Program-made: the position numbers and the translations under genes | Notes under the pieces: model-generated | The model's input: the letters and a program-made list of their open reading frames with translations, nothing else | What the model was told of the DNA's origin: nothing | Database searches by the model: none | In this document: positions 1 through 3,711 of the stretch, piece after piece | Numbering within the stretch: the first letter of the stretch is position 1 | Layout: the number at the start of each line of letters is the position of its first letter | NCBI GenBank assembly: GCA_009781525.1 | Contig: WQXZ01000119.1 | Location: 1-5,447 of the forward strand | Direction of reading: 5' to 3' | From: Coriobacteriia bacterium | GTDB lineage: Bacteria; Actinomycetota; Coriobacteriia; Coriobacteriales; UBA8131 | Length of the DNA: 5,447 nucleotides

Positions 1-543
1 CCGCAGGCTCCAGCCGATTGCCTTATTGATGAAGAACTCCTGTTGGCCGAAGTTGTTGGTGAGGATGGTTGCCAGCAGGTCGGTGTCGGTTTTGTCTTTG
101 TAAGCTAGCTGATGGTTGATAGCTGAGCGACGCAGCCAGATGTTGTCGTCAGTGCTCCAGGCAAGCAGCGTTGCTACTGTTTCGGGATGCCGTTGGGCGA
201 TTTCTCCAACCAGTGCGTCCAGCGAATCGACCGTATCCCACCATGACTTGGTAACGATCAGATGCTCGAGTCTATGCAGGTCAGCTGCAACCAAGGTACG
301 CTTGTACTTACCCAGATAATCACAAGCCAGATACTGAAACTCGCGCTCTTGCTGCTGCCAGCATTCGTGGATAAAGTCCCAGTCAATCGGTTGTTTACTG
401 GCTTGCTTGATGAACTCCTTGCTCAACTTGGCGCGCTCAGGTTTCGGGATACCCAGAAACGCAAATTGGTCACGCATGTAGGCGCTCATCTGCACTGCTT
501 TTTCCGGATTTGCCGCTGCTATGAAAGTTTCAAAGATCTGCAT
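1..543 (-). CDS. DNA alkylation repair protein, AlkD family (3' end beyond window)
   Basis: This is the N-terminal 181 codons of a HEAT-like-repeat DNA glycosylase, read from ATG at 543-541 and open through position 1. The AlkD family removes positively charged N3- and N7-alkylated purines from DNA without flipping the base into a pocket. Diagnostic sequence: KSWWDTVDSLDALVGEI at about residues 99-115, NIWLRRSAI at 134-142 and QEFFINKAIGWSLR at 168-181. W102 and D106 show the Trp-x3-Asp spacing of the Bacillus cereus AlkD catalytic Trp/Asp pair. An Arg at 138/139 and W178 probably match its other DNA-contacting Arg and Trp; this is by motif, not alignment. The family is usually about 220-240 residues, so some 40-60 are off the edge. 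The start lies inside the end of rarA (14-nt overlap) with only a weak GAAGAA upstream, which suggests translational coupling. The family call is firm; substrate range is inference. Confidence 0.9.
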   Translation of the reverse strand, partial: MQIFETFIAAANPEKAVQMSAYMRDQFAFLGIPKPERAKLSKEFIKQASKQPIDWDFIHECWQQQEREFQYLACDYLGKYKRTLVAADLHRLEHLIVTKSWWDTVDSLDALVGEIAQRHPETVATLLAWSTDDNIWLRRSAINHQLAYKDKTDTDLLATILTNNFGQQEFFINKAIGWSLR

Positions 544-2065
544 TTTCTTCACACCGTTCTGGTTGGTGTTGCCTGGCTCCGTCCGGTGCCGAGTCGGGTT
601 GCTCTGGTGCTGGGTCGGGTGGCTTTGGTGCCGGCGCGGCAAGGGCATGTGACGCGACAAGTGGCGTGTCTTCCGACTCCAGCGCATCCGCCCCAGTTTC
701 CGCCGCCGTCGCCGCTGCTGCCTCCGCTGCGGATTCGCTCCCCGTCGCCGCTGCTGCCTCCGCTGCCTCCACTCGATCGCGAGTAACCGCATCGGTTCGG
801 TATGACTCCCAGCCGCGTTCTCCTGGCTGGTAGAAGGCTCCCCTCTCCAGCCCATCCGGTAGATACTGCTGCTCAACATATCCTCGCTCATCGGTGTGCG
901 GATAAACGTAGCGACCATAGTTCTCTGACCCTGGGCGGTTACGATCCCGCAGGTGATTGGGAACCGCACGCAGAGAACCTCTGCGCACGTCAGCCTGAGC
1001 AATCGATATAGCGTTAACAGCTGAGTTGGATTTCGGAGCCAGTGCCATATAGATTGCAGCCTGACTGAGATTGATGCGACATTCCGGGTAGCCGATGCTC
1101 TCAGCAGCTTTGAAGGCAGCATGCGCTATCAGCAGAGCTTGTGGGTCGGCGTTGCCAATGTCTTCGCTGGCAAAAATGAGAATGCGCCGAGCTATGAACT
1201 TGGGATCTTCTCCACCTTCAATCATACGAGCCAGCCAGTAGACGGCTGCGTCGGGGTCGGATCCGCGCATGCTTTTGATGAAAGCAGATATTACGTCGTA
1301 GTGAACGTCTCCCTGCTTGTCGTAGGGCAGCTGGCGGCTGGGCGAGGCATCACGCACCTGATCGGTGTCGATTGCGGTACTGCCTTGGCTGGCGGCGACT
1401 TCAGCTGCCAACTCCAGGGTGGTGAGGGCGGCGCGGGCGTCTCCGCCTGAGAGGGTGACGATTGCACTTTGCGCCTCTTGCGTCAGGGTGAAGGTACCGG
1501 CGAGACCGCGCTCGCTGGTCAGAGCGTCGGTCAGGATGGCGTCGATGTCGGCATCGGTTAGGGCAGTGAACTCGATGACGCGAGAACGCGAGAGTAGCGG
1601 GGTGTTAACCTCGAAGTAGGGGTTCTCGGTGGTGGCGCCGATTAACACCAGCACACGATCTTCGACAGCATGCAGCAGGGCATCCTGCTGCGAGCGCGAG
1701 AAGCGGTGGATCTCGTCGACAAATAGAATTGTTCGCCTGCCCTGGTAGGTTAGCGAGTTGGTAGCTCGCTCGATTACGCGACGCAGGTCGCTGACTCCCC
1801 CTGAGATAGCTGAGACTTCCGTGAAGTCTGCCTTCGTCATGCCCGCAATAATGCGAGCCAGCGTGGTTTTGCCGGTACCAGCCGGACCGAACAGGATAAT
1901 CGAGCTCAGCGTGTCGGTTTCTATGGCTGTTCGCAACCAGGTTCCCTGTCCGACGGCATTTTCTTGCCCCACCAGCTCGTCGATGGTGCGTGGACGCATT
2001 CGCACCGCAAGCGGTGCGACGCTGAACAGTGCCTGCTGGTTCTGGTCTGCGAAGAGGTTTTCCAT
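530..2065 (-). CDS. rarA: Replication-associated recombination protein A (RarA/MgsA/WRNIP1 family AAA+ ATPase)
   Basis: RarA is a cytoplasmic homotetrameric clamp-loader-like ATPase that acts at stalled forks and SSB-coated single-stranded DNA. Visible motifs: the PLAVRMRPRTIDELVGQ N-terminal box (residues 18-34), Walker A GPAGTGKT (60-67), Walker B ILFVDEIHR (113-121), sensor 1 ATTEN (144-148), arginine-finger region LLSRSR (157-162) and sensor 2 GGDARAAL (207-214). The tetramerisation/MgsA C-terminal domain follows, from about YDKQGDVHYDVISAF (248-262) through EGGEDPKFIARR and SEDIGNADP to YLPDGLERGAFYQPGERGWE (401-420). All catalytic residues are present. Family members usually stop near here, but this one continues about 85 residues as an Ala/Glu then Pro/Ala/Asp low-complexity tail. 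MENLF at 2065 is the expected start; a TAGAAT -10 box six bases upstream and no Shine-Dalgarno suggest a leaderless mRNA. It overlaps the downstream alkylation-repair gene by 14 nt. Confidence 0.97.
   Translation of the reverse strand: MENLFADQNQQALFSVAPLAVRMRPRTIDELVGQENAVGQGTWLRTAIETDTLSSIILFGPAGTGKTTLARIIAGMTKADFTEVSAISGGVSDLRRVIERATNSLTYQGRRTILFVDEIHRFSRSQQDALLHAVEDRVLVLIGATTENPYFEVNTPLLSRSRVIEFTALTDADIDAILTDALTSERGLAGTFTLTQEAQSAIVTLSGGDARAALTTLELAAEVAASQGSTAIDTDQVRDASPSRQLPYDKQGDVHYDVISAFIKSMRGSDPDAAVYWLARMIEGGEDPKFIARRILIFASEDIGNADPQALLIAHAAFKAAESIGYPECRINLSQAAIYMALAPKSNSAVNAISIAQADVRRGSLRAVPNHLRDRNRPGSENYGRYVYPHTDERGYVEQQYLPDGLERGAFYQPGERGWESYRTDAVTRDRVEAAEAAAATGSESAAEAAAATAAETGADALESEDTPLVASHALAAPAPKPPDPAPEQPDSAPDGARQHQPERCEENADL
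585..626 (-). repeat. Imperfect 21-nt tandem duplication in rarA tail
   Basis: Two adjacent 21-nt units (585-605 and 606-626 on the plus strand) agree at 17 of 21 positions and encode APKPPDP and APEQPDS. The duplication is in frame (seven codons) and underlies the Pro/Ala/Asp part of the RarA tail. Confidence 0.65.
706..766. repeat. 25-nt exact direct repeat, 36-nt period, in rarA tail
   Basis: Positions 706-730 and 742-766 are identical over 25 nt and are offset by 36 nt, exactly 12 codons. They encode the two copies of the AAEAAAAT motif in the C-terminal extension. The near-perfect nucleotide identity, not only protein similarity, points to a recent duplication by slippage or recombination. 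Confidence 0.85.
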
Positions 2066-2213
2066 GAGGTTATTCTAGCGTAGTAGGGTGACTTGTGCGG
2101 CTAGTGTAGCTGGTGGGGCAGCGTAGTGAGGTTGCGCTGTAAGTACTGCCAAGTGAGGTAGCATGCCTTGCGCAATCAACTCTAGTTGCCTTAGCTGTAG
2201 GAAAAACTCTGAG
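2066..2213. other. Intergenic, no gene seen
   Basis: This is the rarA upstream flank. Apart from the -10 box, it holds only weak short repeats, such as two copies of a GTGAGGT word near 2125 and 2153, and a small CAACT-ct-AGTTG dyad near 2178-2189. Open frames that cross it lack ribosome binding sites and domain-like composition. Confidence 0.5.
2072..2077 (-). promoter_or_regulatory. Putative -10 box for leaderless rarA transcript
   Basis: On the minus strand the sequence reads TAGAAT-AACCTC-ATG. TAGAAT matches the TATAAT consensus at five of six positions, and its end lies six bases before the rarA start codon, so the predicted transcription start falls on or beside the A of ATG. No AGGAGG-like sequence is present upstream. 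No good -35 hexamer is seen at 16-18 nt, which is common for actinobacterial leaderless promoters. Confidence 0.5.
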
Positions 2214-2285
2214 ACTACGTGGAACTTGCAGTCGCTTGGGTCGCTTGGGTCGCTTGGGTCGCTCGCTTGCAGTCGCTTGCACCAC
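2214..2285 (+). repeat. Left outer inverted-repeat arm with expanded 9-bp tandem repeat
   Basis: This stretch starts with ACTAC, then a 22-nt block (2222-2243) containing GAACTTGCA and TCGCTTGGGTCG, and ends with TTGCACCAC (2277-2285). The same order of motifs occurs on the opposite strand at 2671-2632; the 22-nt block matches at 21 of 22 positions and TTGCACCAC matches exactly. The left arm is longer because GTCGCTTGG is repeated three times in tandem (2231-2257) and a CTTGCAGTCGCTTG word occurs twice (2225-2238 and 2266-2279). No gene lies here. Confidence 0.7.
2231..2257 (+). repeat. Perfect 9-bp tandem repeat, three copies
   Basis: GTCGCTTGG is repeated exactly three times (2231-2239, 2240-2248, 2249-2257), followed by a partial copy GTCGC. 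The opposite-strand homologue at 2642-2663 has only one such unit, so the left arm probably expanded. It is a candidate variable-number tandem repeat. Confidence 0.9.
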
Positions 2286-2356
2286 CGCTTTCACCGGCCG
2301 GATCCGCTGTACCGACAGGTCTGCATCTTTTGTGCCTGCTGGCTTCACTCGCGACA
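2286..2356. other. Intergenic spacer between outer and middle arms, no gene seen
   Basis: About 70 bases, more GC-rich than the AT-rich core to its right (for example CACCGGCCGGATCCG near 2292-2306). No promoter, ribosome binding site or repeat is convincing. The matching right-hand spacer (2510-2631) does not resemble it, so homology between the two sides is limited to the arms. Confidence 0.4.
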
Positions 2357-2393
2357 CAAAATTTCCACTTGGGATACAGTTTTTTGCTATTTT

Positions 2394-2418
2394 GTTAGGT
2401 TTTCAATCGTAACCTAAC
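2394..2418. repeat. Inner hairpin 1 (8-bp stem)
   Basis: GTTAGGTT (2394-2401) and AACCTAAC (2411-2418) are perfect complements around a 9-nt loop. The hairpin sits inside the 23-bp inverted repeats and directly abuts the second hairpin, so a single-stranded form could fold as a long stem topped by two branches. Confidence 0.7.
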
Positions 2419-2419
2419 T

Positions 2420-2467
2420 AGTTTCTGTTGCAAATGCAACGTTTTCATTGCATTTGCAACAGAAACT
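2420..2467. repeat. Inner hairpin 2 (perfect 20-bp stem, 8-nt loop)
   Basis: Positions 2420-2439 and 2448-2467 are perfect reverse complements over 20 bp around the loop CGTTTTCA. Each arm itself contains the near-palindrome GTTGC-AAAT-GCAAC or its complement, so alternative small hairpins are possible. The stem is AT-rich and no T-run follows it, and no gene is transcribed into it, so an intrinsic terminator is unlikely. Confidence 0.85.
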
Positions 2468-2509
2468 CTCGATTTTCGAACAAAACCTGTATCCCAAGTG
2501 GAAATTTTG

Positions 2510-2631
2510 AGAAAAAGCTAATATGCTAGTGCTTTGCGATAACTCTTTTGGCTCGGTTCAACCATCTATTACAGCATTGCGTGCTGCAGTAATGTTTTCT
2601 TGCCCTGAAGTCGAAGGTTATTCGGAGCAGA
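2510..2631. other. Intergenic spacer right of the 23-bp repeat, no gene seen
   Basis: An open frame starts at ATG 2523 and runs to 2777, but no ribosome binding site precedes it, its product is Cys-rich without any recognisable domain, and it crosses the outer repeat arm and two palindromes. I treat it as non-coding. Confidence 0.45.
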
Positions 2632-2671
2632 GTGGTGCAATCGACCCAAGCGAGTGCAAGTTCGCAGTAGT
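2632..2671 (-). repeat. Right outer inverted-repeat arm
   Basis: Read on the minus strand, this 40-nt stretch has the order ACTAC, three unmatched bases, GAACTTGCA, TCGCTTGGGTCG and TTGCACCAC. The left arm at 2214-2285 has the same order, but here there is a single copy of the 9-bp unit. The shared 22-nt block (2642-2663) differs from the left arm at one base. It appears to be the unexpanded version of the left arm in opposite orientation. Confidence 0.7.
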
Positions 2672-2684
2672 TGCATGGTTGCAT

Positions 2685-2699
2685 TGTTGCGGCGCAACA
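2685..2699. repeat. Small dyad TGTTGC-ggc-GCAACA
   Basis: A 6-bp stem with a 3-nt loop. Its GTTGC/GCAAC half-sites echo those in the 20-bp hairpin at 2420-2467. It may be part of the same repeat family or a chance dyad. Confidence 0.4.
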
Positions 2700-2732
2700 T
2701 CGAGACACTGCGATGCTATGGCGATCGTCATT

Positions 2733-2750
2733 GCTTCGCACGTGCGAAGC
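2733..2750. repeat. Perfect 18-bp palindrome
   Basis: GCTTCGCACGTGCGAAGC equals its own reverse complement over 18 bp. As RNA it would give a 7-bp stem with an ACGT loop, followed by TATTTT, so a weak terminator is conceivable; but no gene is seen reading into it. A DNA-binding protein operator is an alternative. It lies 239 bp upstream of the regulator start. Confidence 0.6.
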
Positions 2751-2881
2751 TATTTTCCGCAAACGCATTCTTGGTAGCTCTATGTAAAAGCTAGTCAACA
2801 GTTTGTAGCAGCTGCTGTCTTTGCGTATCGACATTTCCTATACTATCCAACAGAGTGTCGGGTAGTGAATGCTGTGTGGCT

Positions 2882-2891
2882 TACATATACG
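2882..2891 (+). promoter_or_regulatory. Possible -10 region for the leader/tetR unit
   Basis: The stretch TACATATACG contains overlapping -10-like hexamers (TACATA, TATACG), about 25 bases before the leader ORF start. The best -35 candidate at 17-nt spacing (TAGTGA, 2863-2868) matches consensus at only three positions. A second candidate, TATACT at 2839-2844, also lacks a clear -35. The choice is uncertain. Confidence 0.25.
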
Positions 2892-2914
2892 CAACAAAAA
2901 ACTAGAGGCTACGG

Positions 2915-2992
2915 ATGTTCTACAACAACCACCTGGTGAGTCCGTCAAGCAATGCCGTACATTACGGCTTCCATGAAGGAGACACGACATGA
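2915..2992 (+). CDS. Possible 25-codon leader peptide overlapping the regulator start
   Basis: ATG at 2915 opens a 25-codon frame beginning MFYNNHLVSP and ending at TGA 2990-2992, which overlaps the regulator ATG at 2989 in an ATGA junction. A purine-rich GAGG (2905-2908) lies six bases before the ATG, which is good Shine-Dalgarno spacing. The frame contains the dyad at 2954-2968 and the regulator ribosome binding site. No run of one amino acid of the classical attenuator type is present. The peptide matches no family I know. It could be a real coupling leader or a chance frame; the spacing and ATGA junction favour taking it seriously but do not prove it. Confidence 0.35.
   Translation: MFYNNHLVSPSSNAVHYGFHEGDTT
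2954..2968. promoter_or_regulatory. Dyad upstream of tetR-type gene, candidate operator or RNA hairpin
   Basis: GCCGTA-cat-TACGGC is a perfect 6-bp dyad with a 3-nt centre, seven bases upstream of the ribosome binding site. TetR-family proteins usually bind 12-20-bp dyads near their own start, so autoregulation is plausible. As RNA it would be a small hairpin just upstream of the ribosome binding site. Assignment is by position only. Confidence 0.4.
2975..2981 (+). promoter_or_regulatory. Ribosome binding site of the regulator gene
   Basis: GAAGGAG ends seven bases before ATG 2989. This strong site fixes the start of the regulator, even though its first 40 residues precede the conserved helix-turn-helix. 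Confidence 0.8.
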
Positions 2993-3711
2993 CTGATAAT
3001 ACAGTCTTCACAAGCTCGAACATCGACAGCGTTGTTGTCGATGGCATAATAGACGTTGCCGCAACTGTGCTCTCAGACAGCCGCCCTCTTCCAGAAACAA
3101 CAACCTTGGATCGTCGCAGTCTGCGGTCGCGTCGGATGATGCGCGAAGCCGTTGCCGACTTGATCTCCGAACAGGGGTTGGGCAACTTCACAGTAGCTGA
3201 CCTTATGCAGAAGGCAGACTTGAATCGCTCAACCTTCTATAGTCACTACTCTGACCTGGATGACCTGATGCTCACTCTTAAGCAAGAGATTCGCGATGAC
3301 CTTGATAGCATCCGGCCGCATATTCTCTCGGTTACATTGAAGGATGTCTTGGCTTTTGAGCTTGCAGGTACTCCTCCCAGCGTGACCATCCTGCTGTTTG
3401 ACACGCTTCGCGAACACGGACATCTACTCCGCGTGCTGCTCTGCCCTAATGGTGACGCACAGTTTCAAGCAGAGCTTCGTGATGAGTTCTGCGCTGATGT
3501 TATCCGTTCGATCCTGCACGAGAAATATACAAGAAACCCAAATGCACTGGTTGACTATTACGTTAGCTATTACTCGTCAGCCATGCATGGTCTGATTCGA
3601 CGCTGGCTTGAAGGCGGAATGCAGGAAGACTCACATGAAATGGCACGAATAATGCTTTCAATCATGTTTCTTAAACCAGGCGATTCTATAAAACTCAAGG
3701 GAGCAAGGTGA
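2989..3711 (+). CDS. TetR/AcrR-family transcriptional regulator
   Basis: A 240-residue protein predicted to bind DNA as a dimer. The TetR-type N-terminal domain spans about residues 41-95: [22 protein letters not shown] forms the first helix, and [28 protein letters not shown] the helix-turn-helix with the family-typical STFYSHY recognition segment. The remainder (about 100-230) is helical and ends with [21 protein letters not shown], like the C-terminal domain of DhaS/AcrR-like regulators; the ligand cannot be told. The first 40 residues form an extension not typical of the family, but the strong GAAGGAG site supports this start. The stop overlaps the activase GTG by four bases, so it probably controls that gene and is co-translated with it. 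Whether it represses or activates is unknown; DhaS-like members include activators. The dyad at 2954-2968 is a candidate binding site. Confidence 0.92.
   Translation: MTDNTVFTSSNIDSVVVDGIIDVAATVLSDSRPLPETTTLDRRSLRSRRMMREAVADLISEQGLGNFTVADLMQKADLNRSTFYSHYSDLDDLMLTLKQEIRDDLDSIRPHILSVTLKDVLAFELAGTPPSVTILLFDTLREHGHLLRVLLCPNGDAQFQAELRDEFCADVIRSILHEKYTRNPNALVDYYVSYYSSAMHGLIRRWLEGGMQEDSHEMARIMLSIMFLKPGDSIKLKGAR
3697..3703 (+). promoter_or_regulatory. Ribosome binding site for the activase GTG start
   Basis: AAGGGAG lies inside the last codons of the regulator gene, four bases before GTG 3708. The spacing is slightly short. No ATG in this frame precedes the conserved LGIDVGSTT motif, so this site and the GTGA junction decide the start. 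Confidence 0.65.

Larger units (their letters stand above)
532..780 (-). other. Low-complexity C-terminal extension of RarA
   Basis: Residues from about 430 to 511 lie beyond the conserved RarA core. The first half is Ala/Glu/Thr-rich (AAEAAAATGSESAAEAAAAT). The second half is Pro/Ala/Asp-rich (APKPPDPAPEQPDSAPD). The tail is likely disordered and has grown by tandem duplication: a 36-nt period in the first half and a 21-nt period in the second. No domain is recognisable. It may be a linker or protein-interaction tail, or a neutral expansion; the sequence does not decide. Confidence 0.75.
2357..2509. repeat. 153-bp element bounded by perfect 23-bp inverted repeats
   Basis: The arms 2357-2379 and 2487-2509 are perfect reverse complements over 23 bp; each contains CACTTGGGATACAG or its complement and ends in an AT-rich AAAATTT segment. 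They enclose a 107-bp AT-rich core that holds two further hairpins and no ORF. A 23-bp perfect match at this spacing is far beyond chance in a 5-kb window. The size and layout resemble a MITE or a small invertible segment, but I see no target-site duplication (left flank GCGACA, right flank AGAAAA), no transposase and no nearby recombinase. The class is unresolved. Confidence 0.85.

Noticed and set aside
262..786. Plus-strand open frame of 174 codons with a Pro/Leu-rich C-terminus
   Set aside because: It lies antisense to the alkylation-repair gene and the repetitive rarA tail; both minus-strand genes have clear family motifs, and the Pro-rich part is the complement of the Ala/Glu repeats.
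2231..2285. CRISPR-like repeats
   Set aside because: The repeats are 9 bp, directly adjacent without unique spacers, and no cas gene is present.
2070..2357. Minus-strand open frame with a repeated Arg-Pro-Lys motif
   Set aside because: The motif is only the translation of the 9-bp tandem repeat; there is no recognisable domain, and the frame covers the rarA promoter and ends at the 23-bp inverted repeat.
2163..2417. Plus-strand open frame across the tandem array and the left inverted-repeat arm
   Set aside because: No ribosome binding site, repeated Leu-Gly-Ser arises from the 9-bp unit, and it terminates inside the inner hairpin.
2420..2467. 20-bp hairpin as an intrinsic terminator
   Set aside because: The stem is AT-rich, no T-run follows on either strand, and neither flanking gene is transcribed toward it.
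2357..2509. Insertion sequence
   Set aside because: There is no transposase and only 107 bp between the arms, and no target-site duplication was found; recorded as an unclassified inverted-repeat element instead.
2523..2834. Overlapping plus- and minus-strand Cys-rich open frames
   Set aside because: Neither has a Shine-Dalgarno sequence or domain-like pattern, and both cross the outer repeat arm and the 18-bp palindrome.
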